A stretch of DNA of 35,073 nucleotides, taken from assembly GCA_964450435.1 (NCBI GenBank), contig CAYVCX010000028.1, positions 1-35,073 on the forward strand, given 5' to 3'. The translations under genes and the position numbers were made by a program. Source of the stretch: SKLM01 sp964450435 (GTDB lineage Bacteria; Chloroflexota; Anaerolineae; B4-G1). Positions 21,174 to 29,480 of this stretch are shown piece after piece. The notes beneath the pieces are model-generated. The model made no database searches and was not told the origin of the DNA. It saw only the letters and a program-made list of their open reading frames with translations. How positions within the stretch are numbered: the stretch's first letter is position 1; each line of letters begins with the position of its first letter.

Positions 21174-22277
21174 ATGGGCGAGAACCTCTGTGACCTAGAG
21201 ATTCACGAGGAGTTTGTCGCGCGGCTGTTGGGCTGGTTTCGCGCCAATTCGCGCGATCTGCCCTGGAGGCACCGTCGCACCCCTTATCGGGTGTGGGTCT
21301 CCGAGGTTATGCTCCAGCAGACCCGGGCTCCTACCGTCGCCGGCTACTACCAACCTTTCATCGAGCAGTTTCCCACCGTCGAGGCGTTGGCCCAGGCCTC
21401 GTTGGAGGACGTGTTGAAGGTCTGGGAAGGGCTGGGTTACTACGCCCGCGCTCGCCATCTTCACCGGGCGGCGCGGCAGCTGATGAGCGCAACCGGCGGT
21501 CACCTGCCCCCTCGCTTCGAGGAGTTGAAGGCCTTGCCAGGCGTTGGGCCCTATACCGCTGGGGCCATCGCTTCCATTGCCTTCGACCAGCGGGTGGTGG
21601 CGGTGGACGCGAACGCTCGACGGGTGCTCTGCCGCCTCCTCGGCGTTCGAGAAGACGTCACGCGTTCCGCGACGAGACGGAAGCTGGAGAGGCTCGCTGG
21701 CGAGCTGCTGCCTGAGGAAGAGGTCGGGAGGTTCAACGAGGCCTTGATCGAGCTTGGCGCCACCGTCTGTACGCCCCGCGCACCCGCATGCGATCGGTGT
21801 CCGCTGCCAGACTTTTGTTCGGCCAACGCCCGGGGTGAGCAGGAGGTGCTTCCCATCCGACAGCCGCGCCGGCGCGCCCCTCACCACGATGCTGCGGCGG
21901 CCATAACGGTCCGCGATGACGGAGCGCTCCTGGTGGCGCAGCGCCGTACCGATGACATGCTGGGTGGGCTGTGGGAGTTCCCGGGTGGGAAGCGCCAGGA
22001 GGGCGAGTCTCTGCCCGCCTGCTTGGCTCGCGAGATGTACGAGGAGCTCGGTGTGGAGGTGGAGGTCGGTGATCTGCTGGTCGCCATCCCGCACGCCTAC
22101 ACCCACTTTCGCATCACCCTCCATGCATTCTGGTGTCGTCTGCGAAACGGCGAACCTCGTTGCCTTGGCTGTGCAGCGTTCCGCTGGGTAGTGCCCGAGC
22201 ACCTGGACGAACTCCCCATGTCTAGAGTCGACCGAAAAGTCGCTCAGACTATCATCGACGAGTCCGATGAATCATAG
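21174..22277 (+). CDS. mutY: A/G-specific adenine DNA glycosylase
   Basis: This 367-residue repair enzyme removes adenine mispaired with 8-oxoguanine. Catalytic Glu44 lies in SEVMLQQT and Asp145 in VVAVDANARR. The helix-hairpin-helix is LPGVGPYTAGAI (121-132). The 4Fe-4S cluster cysteines are Cys199, Cys206, Cys209 and Cys215, in C-x6-C-x2-C-x5-C spacing. A C-terminal NUDIX-like domain starts near 240; its box (about 272-294) keeps G-x5-E, RE and EE-x-G, as in a fully formed Nudix box. The frame stays open far upstream, but the ATG at 21174 matches the family start. The 297 bases upstream hold no gene. Confidence 0.95.
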   Translation: MGENLCDLEIHEEFVARLLGWFRANSRDLPWRHRRTPYRVWVSEVMLQQTRAPTVAGYYQPFIEQFPTVEALAQASLEDVLKVWEGLGYYARARHLHRAARQLMSATGGHLPPRFEELKALPGVGPYTAGAIASIAFDQRVVAVDANARRVLCRLLGVREDVTRSATRRKLERLAGELLPEEEVGRFNEALIELGATVCTPRAPACDRCPLPDFCSANARGEQEVLPIRQPRRRAPHHDAAAAITVRDDGALLVAQRRTDDMLGGLWEFPGGKRQEGESLPACLAREMYEELGVEVEVGDLLVAIPHAYTHFRITLHAFWCRLRNGEPRCLGCAAFRWVVPEHLDELPMSRVDRKVAQTIIDESDES

Positions 22278-22320
22278 GACACGCGCAGATGCCGCGACGC
22301 GCGCATCGCCCGTCGTCCAT

Positions 22321-22360
22321 GCCCCGCGGCCTCTTGCCGCGAGGGCTCTCGCCCGCGGGC
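22321..22360. repeat. GC-rich inverted repeats between mutY and the OsmC gene
   Basis: This stretch contains nested palindromes: CCTC-TTGCCGC-GAGG (22330-22344) and the ten-base palindrome GCCCGCGGGC (22351-22360), whose arms can also pair with GCCCCGCGG at 22321. It lies between convergent genes and may serve as a terminator, though no T run follows. The rest of the 241-base gap shows nothing. Confidence 0.35.
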
Positions 22361-22518
22361 CTTCGAAGCGCGGGAGAATTGGGGTGTTGCCCAATGAACG
22401 AGAGGGCACCTGCTGCTGGCGACGGCCAGCGGCCGACGCGACTGAGGCAGTGTCACTCGCTTCACAGGATCAGGCCTCGAAACGAGTCGGTGCTCGGAGG
22501 CTCCGATGCTCCAGAGGG

Positions 22519-22923
22519 CTAGGTTCCCCTGCCGCTCACCTCGATATCTACACCCTCCAGGGTGCAGATTGTCTGGTGGACCGGGCACCGGTCAGCGACT
22601 CTTCTGATGGCCTCCTCCCGACCGGAGATGTCGGCGTGCGGCAGCTCGATCTTGACTTTCACGTCGATCAGACGGGTGGGGTCGGCCGCCTTCTCGTATA
22701 TTACGTCTACGGTTAGGTCCTTCGTGTTCAGACCGGAGTTGTTGCAGTAGTTCCCGACCAGCGCTGCCACACAACCCCCGAGGGAGGCCACGAATATCTC
22801 CCGGGGTTGCGGGCCGCGGTCTTTGCCGCCCATACTCGCTGGGACGTCAATCTCAAGAAGGTGGTTGCCGAGTTGGGTCTCGAAGAGCATATCGCCCTTA
22901 TGGTGAGTCGTGATGACGTTCAT
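22519..22923 (-). CDS. OsmC/Ohr family protein (YhfA-like)
   Basis: This 134-residue protein belongs to the thiol peroxidase family that reduces organic hydroperoxides. It keeps both redox cysteines: one in the SLGGCVAALVGNYC helix start and one in VADRCPVHQTI. The N-terminal strands include GDMLFETQLGNHLLEIDVP and the GPQPREIFVAS segment. Length is typical of the OsmC/YhfA branch. GAGGAGG precedes the ATG. A promoter at 23010-23038 would give a leader of about 80 bases dominated by a 19-bp GC hairpin. Confidence 0.92.
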   Translation of the reverse strand: MNVITTHHKGDMLFETQLGNHLLEIDVPASMGGKDRGPQPREIFVASLGGCVAALVGNYCNNSGLNTKDLTVDVIYEKAADPTRLIDVKVKIELPHADISGREEAIRRVADRCPVHQTICTLEGVDIEVSGRGT

Positions 22924-22939
22924 CGTTGCCTCCTCAAAT

Positions 22940-22985
22940 GCCCGCCTTCGCGGACGGCTGGTGCCCGCCGTCCGCGAGGGCGGGC
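22940..22985. repeat. 19-bp stem-loop in the OsmC gene leader
   Basis: The arms 22940-22958 and 22967-22985 pair over 19 positions with a single mismatch and an eight-base loop. In the leftward message the hairpin ends about 17 bases before the OsmC start codon, just short of the ribosome site. It could slow transcription or translation, or be a dispersed palindromic repeat. Confidence 0.85.
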
Positions 22986-23009
22986 GCAGGATGGTACTAT
23001 CTAGCCTCG

Positions 23010-23038
23010 ATTATACTCCTTGAAGTGGCAGAGTTCAA
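23010..23038 (-). promoter_or_regulatory. Promoter of the OsmC gene
   Basis: On the minus strand TTGAAC (23033-23038) and a perfect TATAAT (23010-23015) are 17 bases apart, with a start near 23003. It faces away from the glycosyltransferase gene at 23098. Confidence 0.65.
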
Positions 23039-23097
23039 CCGGAGGCGCATGTGAAACGGTTGCGGCGAGCAGAAAACGACCTGCGATGGAGTACCCT

Positions 23098-24132
23098 ATG
23101 AGCGACGGTCCCTCTCAAGGCCTGTCTGGCGGACCGCAATCTGGGGGTTCTCGGTTCCGGTTTCCGCAGGCCTCGCGTCCCATCTCCGTCGTCATTCCCA
23201 ACTGGAATGGGGTGGAGCATCTGCCCATCTGCCTCGACAGCCTTCGCAGACAGACCCTCGGCGGGGCCGAGATCATCGTCGCTGACAATGGTTCCACGGA
23301 TGGCTCGCTTCAGTTGCTGGAACGGCGCTACCCCGAGGTGCGTGTGCTGCCTCTGGGTGAGAACCGGGGCTTCGCCGGTGCCGCCAACGCCGGAATGCAG
23401 GTGGCCCACGGGAGGTTCATTGCGCTTCTTAACAACGACACCGAGGCCGAGGAGGGCTGGTTGCAGGAGGTCGTGGCCGCCTTCGAGCGGCATTCGGATG
23501 CAGGGATGGTTGCATCCAAGATGCTTCTCTTCCATCGGCGAGATACGTTCCACACGGCCGGCGACTTCTACCGGGTCGACGGAACCCCGGGCAACCGCGG
23601 CGTCTGGCAGCGCGACGAGGGTCAGTATGACCGGGAGGAATACGTGTTCGGGGCCTGCGGTGGGAGCGCCGTGTACTGTCGTTCGATGCTCGAGCAGGTG
23701 GGACTTCTGGATGAGGATTTCTTCTACTCACTTGAAGACGTGGACTTGGCGTGGCGTGCTCAGCTGGCTGGTTGGCCGTGCATCTACGCCCCGCGAGCTG
23801 TTATCTATCACAAGTTGAGCGCCACCGGCGGCGGCAGGACCGCCAGCTTCTATGACGGGCGCAACGCCATCTACCTCTTGATCAAGGACTACCCGGGAGA
23901 CCTGTGGCGGACGTACTGGCGCGCCATCGTCGCGAGGCAGATCCAGCTCGCGAGAGAAGCTCTGCGGTCCTGGCGTGGGGCGGCGGCCCGCGCCCGACTG
24001 AGAGGGCAGCTCACCGGGTTGCTGTTGGGTGCTCCTCGCATGCTCCCCAAGCGGCGGGCCGTACAGCGCACCCGGGCAGTGGACCGGGCCTATCTGGAGC
24101 AGATCCTGGCTGGGATTGACGAAAGGCCGTAG
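23098..24132 (+). CDS. Glycosyltransferase family 2 (rhamnosyltransferase-like)
   Basis: This 344-residue GT-A enzyme begins its catalytic domain with ISVVIPNWNGVEHLPICLDS. It has VADNGSTDGS for nucleotide binding, FAGAANAGM, the DxD-type motif in LLNNDTEAE, and a late FYSLEDVDLAWR segment carrying the ED..W motif. The C-terminal 90 residues are basic and may lie against the membrane. This layout is that of WbbL-like rhamnosyltransferases, which fits the dTDP-rhamnose genes nearby. ATG 23098 was chosen because GGAG lies 7-8 bases ahead; upstream starts lack a site. It opens the polysaccharide cluster. Confidence 0.9.
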   Translation: MSDGPSQGLSGGPQSGGSRFRFPQASRPISVVIPNWNGVEHLPICLDSLRRQTLGGAEIIVADNGSTDGSLQLLERRYPEVRVLPLGENRGFAGAANAGMQVAHGRFIALLNNDTEAEEGWLQEVVAAFERHSDAGMVASKMLLFHRRDTFHTAGDFYRVDGTPGNRGVWQRDEGQYDREEYVFGACGGSAVYCRSMLEQVGLLDEDFFYSLEDVDLAWRAQLAGWPCIYAPRAVIYHKLSATGGGRTASFYDGRNAIYLLIKDYPGDLWRTYWRAIVARQIQLAREALRSWRGAAARARLRGQLTGLLLGAPRMLPKRRAVQRTRAVDRAYLEQILAGIDERP

Positions 24133-24355
24133 TGTGGGTATCATACCTGCTGAAGAATCGATGCCATCGAAACTCCCGTCTTTCGACCCGGACTGCAGCC
24201 GTATCAGCGATCGTGGTCTCCAGGTGGTTCGAATCGATCGGGCTGGGACCGCGGCTGCTTGTCGTGCTGGACCGAGTGCTCGGACTGGGGAGTCGACGCG
24301 ATACTACGCTGCCTCACGTCGCCTGGCGCTGGACGTATCCCGATGAGAGTCAATC

Positions 24356-25144
24356 ATGCCGAGTGAGCTGGCCGGCCCCCACGTCTCTGTCGTCATCCCC
24401 TGCTACAACGAGGAAGGAAACCTCAAGAGGGGTGTCCTGGAGGAGGTGCAGGGCTACCTGTCTGCTCAGGACTTCTCGTGGGAAGTGATTGTCGTCAATG
24501 ACGAATCGACCGATGACAGCAGGAGGCTCATTGAAGGGTTCGTCCAGAACAGGGCCGATTTCTGTCTCCTCGATATCCCGCACGGCGGCAAGCCAGCCGC
24601 GGTCTGGGCGGGGATACAACAAGCCGCGGGGGAGATCGTGCTCTTCACCGACATGGATCAGTCGACGCCCCTCAGCGAGTTACGCGCGCTCCTCCCGTGG
24701 TACGAACGGGGCTACGACGTAGTGATCGGTTCGCGAGGGACCGAGCGCGCGGGGTTCTCGATCTTGAGGCGTGTTGGCAGCTTCGTGTTCCGCGCCCTGC
24801 GCCGCCTTATTCTTCTTCCCAACATCAGCGACACCCAGTGTGGGTTCAAATCGTGTCGTCGCGAGGCCGCGTTGGAGGTCTTTCCCCAGCTCCAGTTTTT
24901 TAAGCAGCAGGGGAGCCCTAAGGGATGGAAGGTCTCCGCCTACGATGTTGAGCTTCTCCACCTCTTTGAGAAGGCTGGCTACTCGCTGAAGGAAGTGGAG
25001 GTCGAGTGGCGCAACACAGACGAAAGCGACACCAAGGGCCGTACGGGCGAGCTGTCTCGCTATCTCCGGGAATCCGTCGAGATGACACGGGAGATCGTTC
25101 GCGTCCGTCTCAACGAGGTAAGGGGCCTGTATGATGAGGTCTAA
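24356..25144 (+). CDS. Glycosyltransferase family 2 (dolichol-phosphate mannosyltransferase-like)
   Basis: This 262-residue GT-A enzyme reads VSVVIPCYNEEGNL at the start, then EVIVVNDESTDDS, GGKPAAVWAGIQ and the metal-binding motif in VLFTDMDQSTP. The acceptor-site segment is VIGSRGTERAG, then DTQCGFKSCRREAA. There is no C-terminal membrane domain, so it is the soluble short form. Such enzymes load a sugar onto a polyprenyl phosphate carrier. GAGAG precedes the ATG. The 223 bases between it and the previous glycosyltransferase gene hold no gene I can support. Confidence 0.9.
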   Translation: MPSELAGPHVSVVIPCYNEEGNLKRGVLEEVQGYLSAQDFSWEVIVVNDESTDDSRRLIEGFVQNRADFCLLDIPHGGKPAAVWAGIQQAAGEIVLFTDMDQSTPLSELRALLPWYERGYDVVIGSRGTERAGFSILRRVGSFVFRALRRLILLPNISDTQCGFKSCRREAALEVFPQLQFFKQQGSPKGWKVSAYDVELLHLFEKAGYSLKEVEVEWRNTDESDTKGRTGELSRYLRESVEMTREIVRVRLNEVRGLYDEV

Positions 25145-25218
25145 GGGCTTCATCTGCCCTCCCGTGGCTGCTTGAGTCGGCACGCGCCGCCTGCTTCCCT
25201 TGGACTCGTTCCAGGCTG

Positions 25219-25860
25219 ATGAGCCCATCGCCAATCCCGGATCTCTCTGAGGAGATCGCGCTCCAGGCGCTTGGCTACGACCGCGTGGCGGGCCTGGATG
25301 AGGCTGGGCGCGGGGCGTGGGCTGGCCCGGTCTGCGCTGCAGCCGTGGTTCTGCCGCTCGAAGATGACCGCCTGCCCGATCTGCTGGACGGGGTGCGGGA
25401 CTCCAAGCTGCTGACCGCGCGGCGGCGGGAGGCGCTCCTCCCCGTCATTCGCCACGTGGCCGTGGCCGTCGGCGTGGGCTGGGGCGCTCCTGGGGAGATC
25501 GACGTATGGGGGATCGTCCCGGCCACGCGCTTGGCGATGAGCCGTGCGGTAGAGGCATTGAGCGATGAAGTGGATGCCTTGCTGGTCGATTATCTCGGCC
25601 TGCCGGACCTCGACCTTCCGCAGCGCTCTCTGCCCAAGGCTGATCGCCTGTGCCTGAGCGTGGCCGCCGCAAGCATCGTGGCCAAGGTGGAGCGCGACCG
25701 CTTGATGGTTGCCCTGGACGAGGACCATCCTGGATACGCGTTTGCCCGGCACAAGGGGTATGGCACACCGGGACACCGACAGGCTCTTGCAGACTTGGGA
25801 CCCTCCCCCGTTCACCGCGTCAGCTGGCGGCCGATGCGAGAGTCAACGGGGGATGCGTAG
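25219..25860 (+). CDS. rnhB: Ribonuclease HII
   Basis: This 213-residue cytoplasmic enzyme cuts RNA in RNA-DNA hybrids and single ribonucleotides in DNA. The active-site start VAGLDEAGRGAWAGPV supplies Asp27 and Glu28. The VRDSKLLTARRRE segment, the aspartate in LLVDYLGLP, and the KADRLCLSVAAASIVAKVERD segment with its catalytic Asp complete the site. The tail HKGYGTPGHRQAL is the usual one. It sits inside the polysaccharide cluster without an evident functional link. Confidence 0.95.
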   Translation: MSPSPIPDLSEEIALQALGYDRVAGLDEAGRGAWAGPVCAAAVVLPLEDDRLPDLLDGVRDSKLLTARRREALLPVIRHVAVAVGVGWGAPGEIDVWGIVPATRLAMSRAVEALSDEVDALLVDYLGLPDLDLPQRSLPKADRLCLSVAAASIVAKVERDRLMVALDEDHPGYAFARHKGYGTPGHRQALADLGPSPVHRVSWRPMRESTGDA

Positions 25861-25890
25861 ACGAATGGACGTCAGAAGAGGTCAACTCGC

Positions 25891-27009
25891 TTGAAGAGGA
25901 ACGCGTCTATCCGCTCGCAGTTTGTCGACGGCGTGGCTCTGGTCCACGATTGGCTCAACCAGATCGGTGGCGCCGAGGATGTCTTGGAGAGGATGGTGAC
26001 CATGTTTCCTGGCGCCCCTGTCTACACGTCCATGTACTGGCGTCAGGGGATGCCGTCGGCCTACCGCGACTGGGACGTTCGGACCACGTGGATGGATCGT
26101 CTGCCGGGCATTTACCGCAACCACCGGGCGTATCTGCCGCTCTATCCTGTGGCCTTCCGGCGGCTCGATCTCTCTCACTGCGATCTGGTGTTGAGCAACA
26201 AGTCTGGTTTCTGTCATGGCGTGGGGACCGGCGACGCGACTCACGTGTGCTACTGTCTCGCCCCGACCCGCTACGTCTGGGATTTCGAGACCTACGCTGC
26301 CCGCGAGGCACTGCCCGCTGCGCTCAAGGCCGCGCTTCGCCCGCTGATCGGGGCGCTGCGTCGGTGGGACTATCGAGCCGCACAAAGGGTGGATCACTTC
26401 ATCGCCATCTCCCGCGAGATCCAGGATCGCATCCGGAGGTACTACCACCGCGAGTCCGCCATCATTCATCCGCCGGTGGACACCTCTCGTTTTCGTCCTT
26501 CCACCGAGCACGATGATTATTATCTCATCGTGTCCCGTCTGATTCCGTATAAGCGCATCGATCTGGCCGTGAGGGCCTTCAATCGTCTGGAGCTCCCTTT
26601 GCTCATCGCCGGTGATGGGCGCCATCGTGACGCGCTCAAAGCGATTGCTGGTCCCCACGTGACCTTCTTGGGCTACGTGCCCGACGAGGAGCTTCCTGCG
26701 CTGTTCGCCCGCTGTCGGGCCTACGTCCTGCCGGGGAACGAGGACTTCTGCATCGCGCCGGTCCAGGCCCAGGCGGCGGGGCGACCCGTGATCGCCTACG
26801 GATCCGGCGGCGCACTCGACACCGTTGTCCCGGAGGAGACTGGAGTGTTCTTCTACGAGCAGACCCTGGACGCGCTAGTGCGGGCCGTACGTTCCTTTGA
26901 CCCAGATGTCATCGATCCCTGTGCCTGCTGCGCCAACGCCGAGCGGTTCGGTGTCGCTGTCTTTCGGGAGAAGCTGTATCAGTTCTTGCGAGAGCACGTG
27001 AATGGTTAG
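25891..27009 (+). CDS. Glycosyltransferase family 4 (WbaZ-like)
   Basis: This 372-residue GT-B enzyme has the N-terminal pattern ALVHDWLNQIGGAEDVLERM seen in WbaZ-like mannosyltransferases. It continues with LSNKSGFCHGV, YCLAPTRYVWDF and the linker HFIAISREIQDR. The donor domain starts near YLIVSRLIPYKRIDLAV and ends with LPGNEDFCIAPVQAQAAGRPVIAYG, which holds the two acidic sugar-nucleotide contacts. The TTG at 25891 was chosen because AGAGGT lies about 9 bases ahead. It is followed after 14 bases by the first Wzz-like gene. Confidence 0.88.
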   Translation: MKRNASIRSQFVDGVALVHDWLNQIGGAEDVLERMVTMFPGAPVYTSMYWRQGMPSAYRDWDVRTTWMDRLPGIYRNHRAYLPLYPVAFRRLDLSHCDLVLSNKSGFCHGVGTGDATHVCYCLAPTRYVWDFETYAAREALPAALKAALRPLIGALRRWDYRAAQRVDHFIAISREIQDRIRRYYHRESAIIHPPVDTSRFRPSTEHDDYYLIVSRLIPYKRIDLAVRAFNRLELPLLIAGDGRHRDALKAIAGPHVTFLGYVPDEELPALFARCRAYVLPGNEDFCIAPVQAQAAGRPVIAYGSGGALDTVVPEETGVFFYEQTLDALVRAVRSFDPDVIDPCACCANAERFGVAVFREKLYQFLREHVNG

Positions 27010-27023
27010 CTGAGGAGAGACCG

Positions 27024-27698
27024 ATGGAGCTGAGAACCTATTGGAAGATCTTGCTGCGGCGCTGGTGGCTCGTTCTCGCGCCCGTGGCTGTGGTGGTCAT
27101 CTACGTCACCGTAACGTATGCTCCGCCGGCGATGAGCTATCAGGTGGTCATGCGCTTCTCCGCCGGTACGAGACCCGCCGGGCTGAGCATCGACTACGAC
27201 CGCTACTACCCCTGGCGCACCTCCGAGCACATCGCTCAGGGCCTGGCCGACGTGGCCGAGACCGGGAGCTTCGCCCACGCCGTCGCGGAGCGTGTCGGCG
27301 AATCGGGCGACCAGGTTCCGGCCGGAGCGATCCAGAGCGCCATCGTCACCGACAATGCCCGGTCAATCCTGGTTGTCTATCTCACCTGGCCCGATCCTGC
27401 GCAGATTAGTGCCATTGCCGGGGCCGTCGCCGAGGAGTTGACTGAGAACAGCGGAGCGTACTACCCCCAACTCAGGGATCTGGAGCCCGCCGTGGTTCTG
27501 TTGGACGACCCTGTCCCCGTGCCGCTGCCGCCTGGCCTGGGTGCTCAGCTGGCCGGCCCTGTGATCAGAATCAGTCTGGCGCTGTTCGTTGGGATTGGCT
27601 TGGCGTTCCTTTGCCACTACCTGGACCCTACCGTTCGCGAGGCGGAAGAGCTGGCGGACCTGGGCTGGGACGTCTTGGCTCGTATACCCCGGGAATAG
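27024..27698 (+). CDS. Wzz-like polysaccharide co-polymerase (first of two)
   Basis: This 224-residue protein has the chain-length determinant layout: a short cytoplasmic start MELRTYWKILLRRWW, a membrane helix (about 15-33), an extracytoplasmic region of about 145 residues, and a second helix (about 178-200) followed by a short cytoplasmic tail. The family sets polysaccharide chain length with the Wzy polymerase. The tail DPTVREAEELADLGWDVLARIP resembles the segment that contacts a BY-kinase. GAGGAGA precedes the ATG. It is shorter than the classical family and shares its start pattern with the next gene. Confidence 0.85.
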   Translation: MELRTYWKILLRRWWLVLAPVAVVVIYVTVTYAPPAMSYQVVMRFSAGTRPAGLSIDYDRYYPWRTSEHIAQGLADVAETGSFAHAVAERVGESGDQVPAGAIQSAIVTDNARSILVVYLTWPDPAQISAIAGAVAEELTENSGAYYPQLRDLEPAVVLLDDPVPVPLPPGLGAQLAGPVIRISLALFVGIGLAFLCHYLDPTVREAEELADLGWDVLARIPRE

Positions 27699-27730
27699 CC
27701 ACTGGGTGATCCGCCGGCACAGGATGATCA

Positions 27731-27759
27731 TTGTCCATTGATCCCTCACATGGTAGAAT
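27731..27759 (+). promoter_or_regulatory. Promoter of the second Wzz-like gene
   Basis: TTGTCC (27731-27736) and TAGAAT (27754-27759) are 17 bases apart in an AT-richer gap. The start near 27766 leaves a leader of about 20 bases containing the strong ribosome site AGGAGGT. Confidence 0.5.
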
Positions 27760-27786
27760 AGCCGGGTCCTTATAGGAGGTGTATGT

Positions 27787-28443
27787 ATGGAGCTTAACGA
27801 CTACGTCCGAATTCTGCGGAAGCGTTGGTGGATAGTCGTCGTTGCCATCGCCTTGACTGCTGGCAGCGCCGTCGTCTTCAGCGAGATGCAGCACCCTCAG
27901 TACACGTCGACCGCGGAGGTGATCATTTCTCCGGCCCGCCCTGACTTCGGCCTCACCCAGTCGGCCAGCATTCTCCTCCGCCCCTATATGACCGTCGCTG
28001 ATTCCTACAAGTGGGCACAGGATGTCATCGACGAGCTGCAGTTGCCGATGACACCCGAGGGCTTGCTCGCGAGCACGAACTTCGCCGCTGAGGCCGACCG
28101 GATGGTGATCAAGATCCAGGTTAAGGACTATGATGGCGACCAGGCCAATGACATCGCTCGCACCTGGGCGAATCTGCTCGTCCAGTGGCGTGATTCTGAG
28201 AACGCCAAGCTCCGCAAGGAGGATCAGGTCGACGCCATTCTCCGTGACCAGCCTCGCTACGCTCAATCGTGGCCGCCGAGCCGGACGATCATGCTGGCCT
28301 CCGGGGTGGTATTCGGGTTGGTCATCGCGGGCGTGGTTGTGTTCTCCCTGGAGTGGCTTGAGGCAGGGATCATCCGCACACCGCAGGATGTTGAACGCCA
28401 GCTCGGCCTGACCGTGGTGGGCGCTATCCCGTCTGCCAAATGA
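27787..28443 (+). CDS. Wzz-like polysaccharide co-polymerase (second of two)
   Basis: This 218-residue protein has the same layout as the first: MELNDYVRILRKRWWIVVV start, a first helix (about 15-32), an extracytoplasmic helical region, and a second helix (about 168-192). The tail is WLEAGIIRTPQDVERQLGLTVVGAIPSAK, and TPQDVERQLGL.V.G.IP is the usual activator tail for a CpsD kinase. AGGAGGT gives strong translation. The kinase gene follows at once, as in split BY-kinase systems of the CapA/CapB type. Confidence 0.9.
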   Translation: MELNDYVRILRKRWWIVVVAIALTAGSAVVFSEMQHPQYTSTAEVIISPARPDFGLTQSASILLRPYMTVADSYKWAQDVIDELQLPMTPEGLLASTNFAAEADRMVIKIQVKDYDGDQANDIARTWANLLVQWRDSENAKLRKEDQVDAILRDQPRYAQSWPPSRTIMLASGVVFGLVIAGVVVFSLEWLEAGIIRTPQDVERQLGLTVVGAIPSAK

Positions 28444-28478
28444 CGACCGGCCCCTTGAATACTCCCGTGGGAGGTGCA

Positions 28479-29141
28479 ATGGCTGAACGACCCGATCTGA
28501 TCACGTTGAACGAGCCTCGCGGTTCGGCTGCCGAAGCTTATCGCACGCTGCGCACGAATCTCACGTTCTTTGCTGCGCTCGATCGGCCGATTGAATCGCT
28601 GGTGGTGACATCGGCGGCGCCCGACGAAGGGAAGTCTCAGGTGTTGGCCAACCTTGCTGTGACAATGGCTCAGGGGGAGCGTCGCACTGTCCTGGTCGAC
28701 GCCGACTTGCGCCGCCCCAGCCTCCACAAGGTCTTTGGCGTGTCCAATGACCGCGGCCTGATGACCATGATCCTGGAGGAAGACGCGATGGAGCATCCTC
28801 CGCTGCTCGACGTCGGCGTGGACCACCTCCAGTTGATGCCCAGCGGACCCTTGCCGCCGAACCCTGCGGACATCCTTGGTTCGGGCAAGATGGAGCAGGT
28901 GATCGCCGCGCTGAAAGAGCGTGCCGATGTAATCCTTTTCGATGCACCGCCGGTCGTTGCGGTGACTGACGCTGCCGTGCTGGGTACCAAGGTCGACGGT
29001 GTGCTGCTGGTGGTCTCGGCCGGTTGCACGCGGCGCGACCATGCCGAGCGTGCTAAGGAATTGCTTGAGCGCGTCCAGGTTCGCATCCTGGGCGCCGTGC
29101 TGAACGAGGCCGCGCGGGGCGCGACCTTGAGCGGGTATTGA
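28479..29141 (+). CDS. CpsD/CapB-family tyrosine kinase (BY-kinase)
   Basis: This 220-residue cytoplasmic kinase works with the Wzz-like protein to control polysaccharide export. It starts AERPDLITLNEPRGSAAEAYRTLRTNL. Walker A is SAAPDEGKSQ (45-54; Lys52), Walker A' is VLVDADLRRPS, and Walker B is ADVILFDAPP. The usual Walker A glycine of PGEGKS is Asp here. The C-terminus ends in GY, so only one tyrosine is present instead of the usual tyrosine cluster. ATG 28479 was chosen behind GGGAGGT; an ATG at 28440 overlapping the upstream stop would add 13 residues. Confidence 0.9.
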   Translation: MAERPDLITLNEPRGSAAEAYRTLRTNLTFFAALDRPIESLVVTSAAPDEGKSQVLANLAVTMAQGERRTVLVDADLRRPSLHKVFGVSNDRGLMTMILEEDAMEHPPLLDVGVDHLQLMPSGPLPPNPADILGSGKMEQVIAALKERADVILFDAPPVVAVTDAAVLGTKVDGVLLVVSAGCTRRDHAERAKELLERVQVRILGAVLNEAARGATLSGY

Positions 29142-29480
29142 TGGAGGGGGTTCCACCCCTCTCATCTTCGTCAGCCCCACCCGGACGACGCAGAGCGAAG
29201 TGGGGTGGAGGAATCTCCCACGGTTGCCAGACGGTCAATCCTGCCATAGTAGGATTTTTCATCGCTGGGTCCGTTCGAATGACAGGGACTGTCTCAGGAT
29301 CGCGTCGTCTCCAGTTCCTGAGTGGGAGAGGCCGGGGTTGAGAGCACGCGGCCTCCGTGGCGCAACTAGATGAGATCTGCTGCTCCGGCATCCCGGCAGC
29401 ACGTGCTGAGAGCCGCCCGCGGGGTGGGTCGCTCGGGAGAGTGACCAGAAGAAGTCGCGAGTGTGAAAGGAGAAGGCTAA
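29142..29480 (+). other. 339-bp gap with hairpins and repeat-like sequence
   Basis: No gene was recognised. Directly after the kinase stop, GAGGGG (29144-29149) pairs with CCCCTC (29156-29161), a possible weak terminator. Further on, GGAGGAATCTCCC (29208-29220) and TTCGAATGACAGG (29274-29286) resemble, from memory, a family of dispersed intergenic repeats. The last 20 bases hold the ribosome site AAAGGAGAAGG of the next gene. Confidence 0.45.

Noticed and set aside
24132..24488. Rightward frame between the two family 2 glycosyltransferase genes
   Set aside because: It runs into the next gene in the wrong frame, has no ribosome site and reads as Arg/Ser-rich shadow sequence.
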